Below, piece after piece: positions 38,523 through 47,410 of a stretch of 64,000 bases of DNA; the first letter of the stretch is position 1; each line of letters begins with the position of its first letter. The position numbers and the translations under genes were made by a program. The notes beneath the pieces are model-generated. The model was given only the letters and a program-made list of their open reading frames with translations. It did not search any database and had not been told where the DNA came from. Source of the stretch: Reyranella humidisoli (GTDB lineage: Bacteria > Pseudomonadota > Alphaproteobacteria > Reyranellales > Reyranellaceae); the NCBI RefSeq assembly GCF_019039055.1, contig NZ_JAHOPB010000003.1, forward strand, positions 428,218 to 492,217, read 5' to 3'.

Positions 38523-39506
38523 TTACTGCGGCTGGACGCCGGCCGCCTTGATGGCGGGCACCCACTTGTCGATCGACGCCTTGAGTTGCGCGGCAAGGGC
38601 TGCCGGCGTCGCGTCCTTGGGCTCGGGCAGGTCGACGGCCTGCTCGATCAGGCGGGCGCGCACCTTCTCGTCACCAAGCGCCGTGACCAGCGCCTTGTTC
38701 AGCGTGTCGATGACGTTCTTCGGCGTGTTCTTGGCGACGAAGAAGCCGTTCCAGATCGTGACCTCGTAGCCCTTGAGGCCCGATTCATCGACCGTCGGCA
38801 CATCCGGCAACTGCGGCAGGCGCTTCAGCGTGCTGACGCCCAGCGCCTTGATGGTGCCGGCCTTGATCTGCGGCAGCACGTTCACTGCCTGGTCAACCAT
38901 GTAGTCGAACTGGCCGCTCACGAGATCGTTCAGCGCCGGACCGGTTCCCTTGTAGGGAATCTCCAGCACGTCGACCTTCATCATGCTGTTCAGCATCAGG
39001 CCGCCCAGGTGCGAGGCAGCGCCGATGCCGGCCATGCCGTACTGCGCCTTCTTCTGGTTGGCCTTCAAGTAGGCCTCGAATTCCTTGAAGTCCTTGGCCG
39101 GCAGGTCCTTCTTGGCGACCAGCACCATCGGGTTCGTACCGCCGAGGCCAATCGGCTCGAAGTCCTTCTGGCTGTCGTAGGGCAGCGTCTTGTAGAGCGC
39201 GATGTTCACCGCGAGGGTGCCCATGTGCGCGAACAGGATCGTGTAGCCGTCGGGCGTCGCCTTGGCGGCCTTGTTGACGCCGATCGTTCCGCCGGCGCCG
39301 CCGACATTTTCGACGATCATGGTCTGGCCGAGAGCCTCGCCCATGCGGGCGGTCAGCACGCGGGCCAGGGCATCGGTCGGGCCGCCGGCCGCGAATGGTA
39401 CGATGACCGTGATGGGCTTGGTCGGATAGACCTGCGCCATGGCCGCAAGCGGCAGGGCAGCAACGCCCATGGCGGCGGCCGCCGCCAGCAGGACACGTCT
39501 CTTCAT
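38523..39506 (-). CDS. Bug-family (TctC-like) periplasmic solute-binding protein
   Basis: A 327-residue extracytoplasmic binding protein. The signal peptide is MKRRVLLAAAAAMGVAALPL with an AMA cleavage site. The mature start YPTKPITVIVPFAAGGPTDAL is the family signature, and the acidic-ligand site segment GTIGVNKAAKATPDGYTIL follows. The family binds carboxylates for tripartite tricarboxylate transporters or acts as an orphan sensor. No TctA/TctB genes are adjacent, so it is an orphan here. Confidence 0.93.
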   Translation of the reverse strand: MKRRVLLAAAAAMGVAALPLAAMAQVYPTKPITVIVPFAAGGPTDALARVLTARMGEALGQTMIVENVGGAGGTIGVNKAAKATPDGYTILFAHMGTLAVNIALYKTLPYDSQKDFEPIGLGGTNPMVLVAKKDLPAKDFKEFEAYLKANQKKAQYGMAGIGAASHLGGLMLNSMMKVDVLEIPYKGTGPALNDLVSGQFDYMVDQAVNVLPQIKAGTIKALGVSTLKRLPQLPDVPTVDESGLKGYEVTIWNGFFVAKNTPKNVIDTLNKALVTALGDEKVRARLIEQAVDLPEPKDATPAALAAQLKASIDKWVPAIKAAGVQPQ

Positions 39507-39626
39507 GAACGACTCCCTGGTTGTCTGTGGATGCGAGTTACACCGTCGTCACAGCCTCTGCAACGAGGGGCCTGCCGGATGGGATGAGCCGCCAGCGCCA
39601 AAACGACACATGCGCCCAGTCGGATG

Positions 39627-39962
39627 TCAGGCTGCCTCTTCCGCCACGCCTCCCAGGGCGATGAACAGGCGCCCGGCCTCGATCCTCACCGGCACCGTCC
39701 TCACCGCGCCCTCGTCGGCTCCCAGAGCCCGGCCCGTTTCGAGCGAAATCACCCAGTTGTGCAGGGGGCATGTCACCGACGTGCCGTGGACGATGCCCTG
39801 AGAAAGCGGTCCTCCCTTGTGCGGGCAATGGTCCTCGATGGCGAAGACCTGCCCTTCGGCCGTGCGGAACACCGCGAGCTTGCCTTCGGGCGTGTTCACG
39901 CAGCGGGCGCCACGGCTCGGAATGTCATCGAGCGAACCGACCTCGATCCATTTCATGCTCAT
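39627..39962 (-). CDS. nirD: Assimilatory nitrite reductase small subunit (Rieske)
   Basis: A 111-residue Rieske-type small subunit of NADH-dependent assimilatory nitrite reductase. A complete 2Fe-2S Rieske motif is present: CPHKGG and, 16 residues on, CPLHNW. The start overlaps the nirB stop by one base (TGATG); an ATG two codons later is an alternative. It is cotranscribed with nirB. Confidence 0.93.
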   Translation of the reverse strand: MSMKWIEVGSLDDIPSRGARCVNTPEGKLAVFRTAEGQVFAIEDHCPHKGGPLSQGIVHGTSVTCPLHNWVISLETGRALGADEGAVRTVPVRIEAGRLFIALGGVAEEAA

Positions 39963-42412
39963 CACTCTGCGGCCTCCGCAAAGCCCACCGTCGCCATAGG
40001 CCGGAATTCATGCTTGTCCTTGCCCGAGACCCGTTCGTCCCACGGATCCACCTGGGCGAACTTCTGCGAGAACACGAAGCGGTCGAAGTAGGCCCGGCGC
40101 TTCTCGCCGTCCTGCACGATCTGGCGCCTGATCTCGTCGAGGCCGATGCGCTTGGCCCACTTGTAGATGCGCTCGAGGTAGCGGGCCTGCTCGCGGTACA
40201 TCTGGACCAGCGCCGCGATGTGCTCGATGGCTTCGTCCTCGGTCTTCACCTGGCCGAGGATTTCCGTGCCCTTGATGTCGAGACCCGCGGCGCCGGCGAA
40301 GTGGAGTTCGTAGCCCGAGTCGACGCAGATCACGCCCACGTCCTTGCAAGTCGCCTCCGAACAGTTCCTCGGGCAACCCGAGACGGCCATCTTGACCTTG
40401 GCCGGCGTCCACGAGCCCCACATGAACTTCTCGATGCGAATGCCGAGACCCGTCGAGTCCTGCGTCCCGAAGCGACACCAGTCGGTGCCCACACATGTCT
40501 TCACCGTGCGCAGCCCCTTGGCATAGGCATGACCCGACACGAAACCCGCCTTGCCGAGATCGGCCCAGACCGCCGGCAGGTCTTCCTTCCTGATGCCCAG
40601 CATGTCGATGCGCTGGCCACCGGTAACCTTGACCGTCGGAATGGCGAACTTGTCGACGACATCGGCGATCGCCCTCAGCTCCGTGGAACTGGTGACCCCA
40701 CCCCACATGCGCGGCACGACGGAGAATGTGCCATCCTTCTGGATGTTGGCGTGGACGCGCTCGTTGATGAAGCGCGACTGGTAATCGTCGGCATACTCGC
40801 CGGGCCAGTCGCAGACGAGGTAGTAGTTGAGCGCCGGCCGGCACTTGGCGCAGCCGCACGACGTCTTCCACTCGAGTTCCTGCATGACCGCCGGCACCGT
40901 CTTCAGCGACTTGGCGACGATCAGGCGGCGGACGTCGTCGTGGCCCAGCGTCGTGCAGGCGCACATCGGCTGGACGGCGCTGCGATTGAAGGCGTCGCCC
41001 AGGGTCAGCTCCATGAGCTGCTCGACGAGGCCGGTGCAGGTGCCGCAGGACGCCGAGGCCTTGGTGTGCGCACGAACCTCGTCGAGGGTCGTCAGCCCCT
41101 TCGTCTTGATCGCGCCCGTGATCTTGCCCTTGCAGATGCCGTTGCAGCCGCAGATCTCGGCATCGTCCGGCAAAGCCGCGACGGCGGCCGCGGCATCGAG
41201 AGCGCCGCCGCCCTGATAAGCCGGCCCGAAGATCAGCGTGTCGCGCATCTCCGAGATGTTCGCCGACTTCTTCTTGAGGTCGTTGAACCAGGCGCCGTCG
41301 GCCACTTCGCCGAACAGCACCGTGCCGATGATCCGGTCGTCCTTCAGGATCAGGCGCTTGTAGACGCCGGCCGAGGCGTCGCGCAGCACGATCTCCTCGC
41401 GGTCGTCGCCGTCGGCGAAATCGCCCAGTGAATAGACGTCTATGCCGGTGACCTTGAGCTTGGTCGGCGTGTCGACGTGCACGAAGCGGGCAGTCTCGTC
41501 ATCGGTGAGGTTGGCCGCGGCGACACGCGCCATCTCGTAGAGCGGCGCCACCAGGCCATAGACGTGCCCGCCGATCTCGGCGCATTCGCCCAGGGCGTAG
41601 ATGTCCGGATCGGATGTCCGCATCGCATGGTCCACGACGATGCCGCGGTTGGTGGCGAGGCCCGCGTCCTTGGCCAGCCCGGCGTTCGGCCGGATGCCCG
41701 CCGCCATGATCACCAGCGTCGCCGGGATGATGGTGCCGTCGGCGAGTTCGACGCCTTCGACCCGGCCGTTGCCCAGGATCGCCTTGGTGTTGGCCTTGGT
41801 GAGAACCTTGATGCCCCGCTCCTCCAGCGCCTTCTGCAGCAGGTAGCCGGCGGCAGGATCGAGCTGCCGTTCCATCAGTGTCGGCATCAGATGCACGACC
41901 GTGACGTCCATGCCCTGCGACTGAAGTCCGGCCGCCGCTTCGAGGCCGAGCAGTCCGCCGCCGATCACCACCGCCTTGGCGCGGGATTGCGCCGCCAGCA
42001 GCATCGCGTTCACGTCGTCGAGGTCGCGATAGGTGAGCACGCCCGCGAAGTCGTGGCCGGGCACAGGGATGATGAGCGGATTGGAGCCGGTGGCGATCAC
42101 CAGTTTGTCGTAGCTCTCGACCACGCCTTCGGAAGATGTGACAGTCTTCGCGGCCCGGTCGATCGCCACGATCCTGTGACCCTTGTAGAGGGTGATGCCG
42201 TTGCGCACGTACCAGCCGTCGCCGTGGATGATGATCTGTTCGTAGTCCTTCTCACCCGACAGCACGGGCGAGAGCATGATGCGGTCGTAGTTGACGCGCG
42301 GTTCGGCGTTGAAGATCGTCACCTGGTAGCGTCCAGGCGCGGCCTCCAGCAGATGTTCCAGCATGCGCCCGGGGGCCATGCCGTTTCCGATGATGACGAG
42401 CTTTTCGGTCAT
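39962..42412 (-). CDS. nirB: Assimilatory nitrite reductase large subunit (siroheme, NADH-dependent)
   Basis: An 816-residue flavoprotein that reduces nitrite to ammonium with NADH. In order: FAD/NADH-binding domain (KLVIIGNGMAPG, VVIGGGLLGLEAA), a 2Fe-2S BFD-like domain (CGCNGICKGKI, CGTCTGLV), a second such segment (CGCAKCRP), and the siroheme/4Fe-4S domain (DWCRFGTQD, SGCPRNCSEATCKD). The ATG at 42412 has CAGGA upstream; the frame further upstream lies within the leader terminator and is rejected. Expression is predicted to depend on sigma-54 and an ANTAR antiterminator. Confidence 0.97.
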   Translation of the reverse strand: MTEKLVIIGNGMAPGRMLEHLLEAAPGRYQVTIFNAEPRVNYDRIMLSPVLSGEKDYEQIIIHGDGWYVRNGITLYKGHRIVAIDRAAKTVTSSEGVVESYDKLVIATGSNPLIIPVPGHDFAGVLTYRDLDDVNAMLLAAQSRAKAVVIGGGLLGLEAAAGLQSQGMDVTVVHLMPTLMERQLDPAAGYLLQKALEERGIKVLTKANTKAILGNGRVEGVELADGTIIPATLVIMAAGIRPNAGLAKDAGLATNRGIVVDHAMRTSDPDIYALGECAEIGGHVYGLVAPLYEMARVAAANLTDDETARFVHVDTPTKLKVTGIDVYSLGDFADGDDREEIVLRDASAGVYKRLILKDDRIIGTVLFGEVADGAWFNDLKKKSANISEMRDTLIFGPAYQGGGALDAAAAVAALPDDAEICGCNGICKGKITGAIKTKGLTTLDEVRAHTKASASCGTCTGLVEQLMELTLGDAFNRSAVQPMCACTTLGHDDVRRLIVAKSLKTVPAVMQELEWKTSCGCAKCRPALNYYLVCDWPGEYADDYQSRFINERVHANIQKDGTFSVVPRMWGGVTSSTELRAIADVVDKFAIPTVKVTGGQRIDMLGIRKEDLPAVWADLGKAGFVSGHAYAKGLRTVKTCVGTDWCRFGTQDSTGLGIRIEKFMWGSWTPAKVKMAVSGCPRNCSEATCKDVGVICVDSGYELHFAGAAGLDIKGTEILGQVKTEDEAIEHIAALVQMYREQARYLERIYKWAKRIGLDEIRRQIVQDGEKRRAYFDRFVFSQKFAQVDPWDERVSGKDKHEFRPMATVGFAEAAE

Positions 42413-42437
42413 TTCCTGGCGAGTCCCCAAAACAAAA

Positions 42438-42493
42438 AAAGCTGCCCAACGGACTCCCGCCCCGAGACGGGACGAACAGTCGTTGGCAGCTTT
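42438..42493 (-). terminator. Premature intrinsic terminator in the nirB leader
   Basis: On the minus strand AAAGCTGCC and ACG pair with CGTT and GGCAGCTTT through one bulged base, enclosing a 28-base loop that itself contains a small GC stem. Seven T, then G and TTTT, follow (42440 down to about 42427). It ends about 15 bases before the nirB ribosome site, so it would stop transcription before nirB unless antiterminated. Confidence 0.82.
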
Positions 42494-42498
42494 GCCGG

Positions 42499-42545
42499 GG
42501 GCGCCCGCCATTGGACGCCCGTTAACGAGGCTTCATTGCCTCACT
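42499..42545 (-). ncRNA. ANTAR-target double hairpin in the nirB leader
   Basis: Two successive hairpins on the minus strand, each with a hexaloop. P1 (42545-42524) is an 8-bp stem with two wobble pairs around the core GAGGC/GCCTC and loop AATGAA. P2 (42520-42499) is an 8-bp stem with one wobble and loop AATGGC. Both loops have A at position 1 and G at position 4, the known recognition pattern for ANTAR antiterminators such as NasT/NasR and EutV. The linker is AAC, and the leader terminator follows 5 bases after P2. The cognate protein is not encoded in this window. Confidence 0.8.
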
Positions 42546-42553
42546 GAGTACGG

Positions 42554-42570
42554 AGCATGAACCGTGCCAA
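42554..42570 (-). promoter_or_regulatory. Sigma-54 promoter for nirBD
   Basis: TTGGCACGGTTCATGCT on the minus strand matches the -24/-12 consensus TTGGCACGnnnnTTGCW at all but one position, with GG and GC in the correct register. The predicted start is near 42543, so the transcript would begin at the base of the P1 hairpin. Confidence 0.8.
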
Positions 42571-42714
42571 TTTTGTTGATCCAGCGATTGTTCATATCAG
42601 CAGGCCCGACGCGACCGCGTGGTAAGTGACTGGGGGAGCCTTGGTGGTTTATTGGGCAGCGAAGGCCATCGATTGCCACTTTGCCTCGCCGGCGGACGAT
42701 CCTATGAGAGTCGC

Positions 42715-43314
42715 ATGACTCCCCTCTCGCCACGCTTCGACGCGGTCATCGCGGACATCGACGCGGCCAACGCACAGGATCCCCGGCAGATGCAGCTGGC
42801 CGGCGCTATGCGTCCGCGCGAGGTCGTCTATTCCGAGCGGATGTCGGATTGCCTGCCGCGGCTCTATCCCGAAGCATCGGAAGCCCTGCGAATCGCCGCC
42901 CGCGCGCAGCACATCCGCCGCTGGCAAATTCCCCGGAAGGACTACCCGCTCGGCCGTGAAGGCTACAATGCCTGGCGGTCGGCCTGTCGCGATCATCACG
43001 CTTCGCTCACGTCCGCCGTCATGCGCCGTCACGGTTATGCGGACGAAGAAATCGCGCAAGTCGTCAAGATCATCCGGAAAGAGCAGCTCAAGCGCGATCC
43101 CGAGAGCCAGGCTCTCGAGAACGTCGTGGCCGTCGTCTTCGTCGAGCATTACCTGGACGAATTCATTGCCGAGCACAAAGACTACGACGACGCCAAGCTC
43201 GCCGACATCCTGAGAAAGACGCTGCGCAAGATGGATGCGACCGGCCATGCCGCAGCGCTCGGGCTGAACCTGCCCGAGTCGACCGCACGCCTCATCGGCT
43301 TGGCGCTGAAGTAA
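42715..43314 (+). CDS. DUF4202 family protein
   Basis: A 199-residue helical soluble protein of the DUF4202 family, recognised from RFDAVIADIDAANAQDP, YSERMSDCLPRLYP, ARAQHIRRWQIPRKDYP and VVFVEHYLDEF. Conserved His and Asp residues give it an HD-domain look, but no activity is known to me. It is divergent from nirBD with about 170 bases between them, so it may take part in nitrogen or sulfur assimilation. The ATG at 42715 matches the family start. Confidence 0.85.
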   Translation: MTPLSPRFDAVIADIDAANAQDPRQMQLAGAMRPREVVYSERMSDCLPRLYPEASEALRIAARAQHIRRWQIPRKDYPLGREGYNAWRSACRDHHASLTSAVMRRHGYADEEIAQVVKIIRKEQLKRDPESQALENVVAVVFVEHYLDEFIAEHKDYDDAKLADILRKTLRKMDATGHAAALGLNLPESTARLIGLALK

Positions 43315-43323
43315 GGCGGCGCT

Positions 43324-44391
43324 CTACGCCGTCTTCACCAGCTCCGCGATGGCCGCGCCGACGGTCTTGGTGTCGCCGTTGCCGCCGAGATCCTTGGTCC
43401 GCGGCCCGCCTTCGACCAGCGAGGCCGCAATCGCCCGCTCGATCGCCTCGGCGGCTTCCGGATAGCCCAGATGGCGAACCATCATGGCGCCCGACCAGAT
43501 CTGGCCGATCGGGTTGGCGATGCCCTTGCCCGCGATGTCGGGCGCCGAACCGTGGACCGGCTCGAACATCGAGGGATACTTGCGCTCGGGATTGATGTTG
43601 CCCGAGGGCGCCACGCCGATCGAGCCGGTGAGCGCCGGGCCGAGATCGGAGAGAATGTCTCCAAACAGGTTGGAGCCGACGACCACGTCGAACCAGTCCG
43701 GGTTGCGCACGAAGTGCGCCGTCAGGATGTCGATGTGATACTGGTCCGCCTTGATGTTCGGGTACTTCTTGCACATCTCGGCGAAGCGCTCGTCCCAGAA
43801 TGGCATCGTGTGGATGATGCCGTTCGACTTGGTGGCCGAGGTCACGTGCTTCTTCTTCGTCGTGCTGGCGAAGTCGAAGGCGAACTTGAGGATACGGTCG
43901 ACGCCCTTGCGCGTGAAGATCGACTGCTGGATGGCCATCTCGTCGTCGGTACCCTGGAACATGCGACCGCCGATCGAGCTGTACTCGCCCTCGGTGTTCT
44001 CGCGCACGACCCAGAAATCGATGTCGCCCGGCTTGCGGTTGGCCAGCGGGCTGGGAACGCCCTCGAACAGACGCACCGGCCGCAGGTTCACATATTCGTC
44101 GAAGTCGCGGCGGATCGGGATCAGCAGTCCCCACAGGGAAACGTGATCCGGCACGCCCGGCCAGCCCACGGCGCCCAGGAAGATGCTCTCGAACGCCTTG
44201 AGCTGCTCCATGCCGTCGTCCGGCATCATCTTGCCGGTCTTCACCAGCCGATCGCACGACCAGTCGAAATCGGTGAACTCGAGTTCGAAGTTGAACCGCC
44301 GCGCGGCGGCTTCGAGAACGAGTACGCCTTCCGGCAGAACTTCCTTACCGATTCCGTCACCCGGAATTAGTGCGATCTTGTGCTTGGCCAT
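43324..44391 (-). CDS. Tartrate dehydrogenase-like beta-decarboxylating dehydrogenase
   Basis: A 355-residue member of the isocitrate/isopropylmalate dehydrogenase superfamily. Signatures are IALIPGDGIGKEV, NLRPVRLFEGVPSPLA, VVRENTEGEYSSIGG (substrate Glu/Tyr loop), NLFGDILSDLGPALTGSIG and FEPVHGSAPDIAG. The pattern fits the tartrate/malate/D-malate (TtuC, DmlA) group better than LeuB. ATG ATG occurs at the start; 44391 is chosen from the spacing to GGGAGG. It converges with DUF4202 and is divergent from the D-aminoacylase gene. Confidence 0.88.
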   Translation of the reverse strand: MAKHKIALIPGDGIGKEVLPEGVLVLEAAARRFNFELEFTDFDWSCDRLVKTGKMMPDDGMEQLKAFESIFLGAVGWPGVPDHVSLWGLLIPIRRDFDEYVNLRPVRLFEGVPSPLANRKPGDIDFWVVRENTEGEYSSIGGRMFQGTDDEMAIQQSIFTRKGVDRILKFAFDFASTTKKKHVTSATKSNGIIHTMPFWDERFAEMCKKYPNIKADQYHIDILTAHFVRNPDWFDVVVGSNLFGDILSDLGPALTGSIGVAPSGNINPERKYPSMFEPVHGSAPDIAGKGIANPIGQIWSGAMMVRHLGYPEAAEAIERAIAASLVEGGPRTKDLGGNGDTKTVGAAIAELVKTA

Positions 44392-44505
44392 CATTATCCT
44401 CCCGAACCGCGCGGAACGTAGCAGCGCGACCTTGCCATGCAAGCGCGGCATTGCCCCTGCAGTTCGTCCGCGCCAATATGAACACACGTTTACCCCGGAG
44501 TGGCC

Positions 44506-46191
44506 ATGACGTTCGACCTCAAGATTACCGGCGGCACCATCGTCGACGGCACCGGCAAGCCGGGCTTCGTTGGCGATATCGGCATCAGGGACGGTAAGGT
44601 GGTTGCGCTCGGCAAGGCCGACGGTGATGCGACACAGACCATCGACGCCAGGGGCAAGGTCGTCTCGCCGGGCTTCGTCGACGTGCACACGCACTACGAC
44701 GCCCAGATCCTGTGGGACCGCATGCTCACCATCTCGCCCTGGCACGGCGTCACCACGACGGTGATCGGCAATTGCGGCTTCGGCGTCGCACCGACCCGTG
44801 AGATCCACCGCAAGATGATCATGCAGACCCTGGAAAAGGTCGAGGGCATGAGCCTCGAGGCGCTGGAGGCGGGCCTCGGCATGGACTGGCCGTTCGAGAC
44901 TTTCCCGCAATATCTCGACGCGCTGGAGAAGCGCGGCTCGGCCATCAACGTGGCCGCTTTGTTCGGCCACACGCCGTTGCGCCTCTACGTGATGGGAGAA
45001 GAGTCGACCGAGCGGGCCGCGACGGCCGACGAGGTCGGCGCGATGAAGAAGCTCGTCCATGAGGCGATGGAAGCCGGCGCCATCGGCTTCGGCACCTCCG
45101 TATCGGTCAGCCACAACGGCTATGCCGGCAAGCCGGTGCCCAGCCGCCAGGCGACGCCCGAGGAAATGGACGCCCTCGTCTCGGTGATGGGCGAGATGAA
45201 GCGCGGCCTGATGCAGATCACCATCGGCCGCGATTTCTCGACCCGCCACATGGCCGAGGTCAGCCGCAAATACAACATCCCCGTCACCTGGACCGCCCTG
45301 CTCTCTCACCTCTACGGGCCGGGCGGCCATCGCAAGCAACTCGACCTCGCCGCCGAGCAACGCAAGTCCGGCGCCATGGTGATCCCGCAGGTGAGCTGCC
45401 GGCCGCTGAACTTCGAGGTCACCTTCGCCGAGCCGTTCATCTTCGACGTGATGCCGTTCATGAACGAGCTGGCGAAAGCCGATGCCAAAGAGCCTGGCAC
45501 TCGCCGCCGCGCCTACGCAGATCCGGCCTGGCGCGAGAAGCTGCGCAGCGAGGTGACGCCGCTGTTCCAGAAGTGGTGGGACCGCGTCGTCATCGCCTGG
45601 TCGCCGTCGCATCGCGAACTGGAGGAGATGCCGCTCACCGCGGCAGCCGCGAAGCTCGGAAAGGACCCGGTCGATCTGGCCCTCGACATCTCGCTGGCCG
45701 ACGACCTGCTGACCCGCTTCCGCATGGCCGTCATGAACTTCGACGAGAAGGAAGTGGCCGAGCTGATCACCGATCCGAACACGATCATCGCCCTGTCGGA
45801 CGCCGGCGCCCATGCCAGCCAGCTCTGCGACGCCTGCTACTCGACCCACCTGCTCGGCCACTGGGTGCGCGACCGCAAGGTCTTCACGATCGAGGAGGCG
45901 GTGCACAACCTCACTCAACGTCCTGCCGAGATGTTCGGCATCACCGATCGCGGCGTGCTGGCCGAAGGCCGTCCCGCCGACGTCGTCGTCTTCGATCCGA
46001 AGACGGTGAACCCGGGCCCGCTGAAGCGCGTCCACGACATGCCGGCCGGCGCCGACCGCCTCGTGTCCGAGGCCAGCGGCATCGAGGCCGTCGTGGTGAA
46101 CGGCAAGGTGATCCGCCGGAACAACAAGGATACGATCGCGGCCAACGACAAGCTGCCCGGTCGTCTGCTACGACATGGCCGCGCGGCCTAA
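44506..46191 (+). CDS. N-acyl-D-amino-acid deacylase (D-aminoacylase-like amidohydrolase)
   Basis: A 561-residue metal-dependent amidohydrolase. The first metal site is His61/His63 in DVHTHYDAQILWD, and the downstream signatures NCGFGVAP, FGTSVSVSHN, ALSDAGAHASQLCD and RPADVVVFDPKTV are typical. The ATG at 44506 has GGAG 5 bases upstream. Family members hydrolyse N-acyl-D-amino acids, dihydropyrimidine-like amides or related compounds; the substrate is not fixed by sequence. A small monooxygenase-like gene follows after 24 bases. Confidence 0.87.
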   Translation: MTFDLKITGGTIVDGTGKPGFVGDIGIRDGKVVALGKADGDATQTIDARGKVVSPGFVDVHTHYDAQILWDRMLTISPWHGVTTTVIGNCGFGVAPTREIHRKMIMQTLEKVEGMSLEALEAGLGMDWPFETFPQYLDALEKRGSAINVAALFGHTPLRLYVMGEESTERAATADEVGAMKKLVHEAMEAGAIGFGTSVSVSHNGYAGKPVPSRQATPEEMDALVSVMGEMKRGLMQITIGRDFSTRHMAEVSRKYNIPVTWTALLSHLYGPGGHRKQLDLAAEQRKSGAMVIPQVSCRPLNFEVTFAEPFIFDVMPFMNELAKADAKEPGTRRRAYADPAWREKLRSEVTPLFQKWWDRVVIAWSPSHRELEEMPLTAAAAKLGKDPVDLALDISLADDLLTRFRMAVMNFDEKEVAELITDPNTIIALSDAGAHASQLCDACYSTHLLGHWVRDRKVFTIEEAVHNLTQRPAEMFGITDRGVLAEGRPADVVVFDPKTVNPGPLKRVHDMPAGADRLVSEASGIEAVVVNGKVIRRNNKDTIAANDKLPGRLLRHGRAA

Positions 46192-46215
46192 GCGAACAAT
46201 TCAGGGAGAGAGACA

Positions 46216-46518
46216 ATGATCCACGTCATCGCCATCATCACTGCCAAGCCCGGCAAGCGCGACGAAGTCCTCAAGAACTTCAAGGCGAACGTCCCGGCCG
46301 TACACGCCGAGAAGGGCTGCGTCGAATACGGCGCGACCGTCGACACCGATGGCGGTCCGTTCGCCAAGTTCGGTCCCGACACCTTCGTCGTCATCGAGAA
46401 GTGGGAAACCATGGACGACCTCAAGGCCCACGGCGCGTCGGAGCACATGAAGGCCTATGCGGCCAAGAACAAGGACCTGCTCGCCAATCGTGCCGTCCAC
46501 GTTCTGCAGAACGCTTGA
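46216..46518 (+). CDS. Antibiotic-biosynthesis-monooxygenase (ABM/YgiN-like) domain protein
   Basis: A 100-residue dimeric ferredoxin-like fold protein of the ABM family. The signature runs IAIITAKPGKRDEVLKNFKA, then CVEYGATVD and FVVIEKWETMDDLKAH, ending LANRAVHVLQ. Relatives are quinol monooxygenases or small heme/aldehyde-handling enzymes. Its stop overlaps the PhyH gene start by 4 bases, so the two are coupled. Confidence 0.87.
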   Translation: MIHVIAIITAKPGKRDEVLKNFKANVPAVHAEKGCVEYGATVDTDGGPFAKFGPDTFVVIEKWETMDDLKAHGASEHMKAYAAKNKDLLANRAVHVLQNA

Positions 46519-47324
46519 TCTCCGTCGCTGAATCGGACGTCGCCGCGTACGAACGCGACGGCGTCGTTTGCCTGCGCGGCGCCTTCGATGCCGTGTGGGT
46601 TGGAATCCTGTGCGAGGCAGTCGAGCGAGACCTCCTCAAGCCGGGCCCGAACGCCACCAATTTCGCCGAGGGCAGCACCGCGGGAAAGTTCTTCGGCGAC
46701 ATGTTCATGTGGCGGCGCGACAACGATTTCCGCCTCGCCGCCCTCACCTCGCCGGCCGGTGAAATCGCCGCCGCGCTGATGCAGTCAGAGAAGGTCGATT
46801 TCTTCTACGACCAGCTCTTCGTGAAGGAGCCCGGGACGGCGCATCCCACGCCGTGGCACCAGGACCAGCCCTATTGGCCCGTTACAGGCCGGCAAATCAC
46901 GTCGGTCTGGATCGCCCTCGACGATATCGACCACAGCAACGGTGCGGTCGAGTTCATCGCCGGGTCCCATCGCTGGGGCATCAACTATCGGCCGACACCC
47001 TTCCGCAAGGGACACGAGGCCAAGTTCACGTCCAGCGATCTCGTCGAGATTCCCGACATCGATGCCGAGCGGGCCAAGTACGACATCCGGTCGTGGACGA
47101 TGGAGCCCGGCGACTGCCTGGTGTTCCACGCCATGATCGTGCACGGCGCGCCGGGCAACGACACACCGGGCGCGCGCCGCCGCGGCCTGTCGCTGCGCTA
47201 TACCGGAGACGATGCCCGCTACGACCCGCGACCCGGCACCTTCCAGTTTCCCCACACACCGGACCTCGCCGCCGGCGCTCCCATGACTTGCGACCTCTTC
47301 CCGAGGGTCTGGCCGAGGCGGTAG
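46515..47324 (+). CDS. Phytanoyl-CoA dioxygenase (PhyH) family protein
   Basis: A 269-residue Fe(II)/2-oxoglutarate oxygenase. The iron ligands are His and Asp in PWHQDQPYWP and the distal His in AMIVHGAPGN, and the 2-oxoglutarate Arg is in RRRGLSLRY. The start is TTG at 46515 overlapping the previous stop (TTGA); no ATG exists before the conserved N-terminus ESDVAAYERDGVVCLRGAF. It is the last gene of the D-aminoacylase-ABM-PhyH run. Confidence 0.87.
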   Translation: MISVAESDVAAYERDGVVCLRGAFDAVWVGILCEAVERDLLKPGPNATNFAEGSTAGKFFGDMFMWRRDNDFRLAALTSPAGEIAAALMQSEKVDFFYDQLFVKEPGTAHPTPWHQDQPYWPVTGRQITSVWIALDDIDHSNGAVEFIAGSHRWGINYRPTPFRKGHEAKFTSSDLVEIPDIDAERAKYDIRSWTMEPGDCLVFHAMIVHGAPGNDTPGARRRGLSLRYTGDDARYDPRPGTFQFPHTPDLAAGAPMTCDLFPRVWPRR

Positions 47325-47347
47325 CGGGCTGAGCTTCGCTCAGCCCG
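47325..47347 (+). terminator. Hairpin after the PhyH gene
   Basis: Perfect 9-bp stem (CGGGCTGAG with CTCAGCCCG) with a CTTCG loop directly after the stop codon. Only two T follow, so it is a weak or factor-assisted terminator. Confidence 0.5.
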
Positions 47348-47410
47348 TTGAGCGACAGGACATTGCCTGCATTGTCCGAGAGCGTCGAAGAAAGAACGAC
47401 CGCCTCATGA

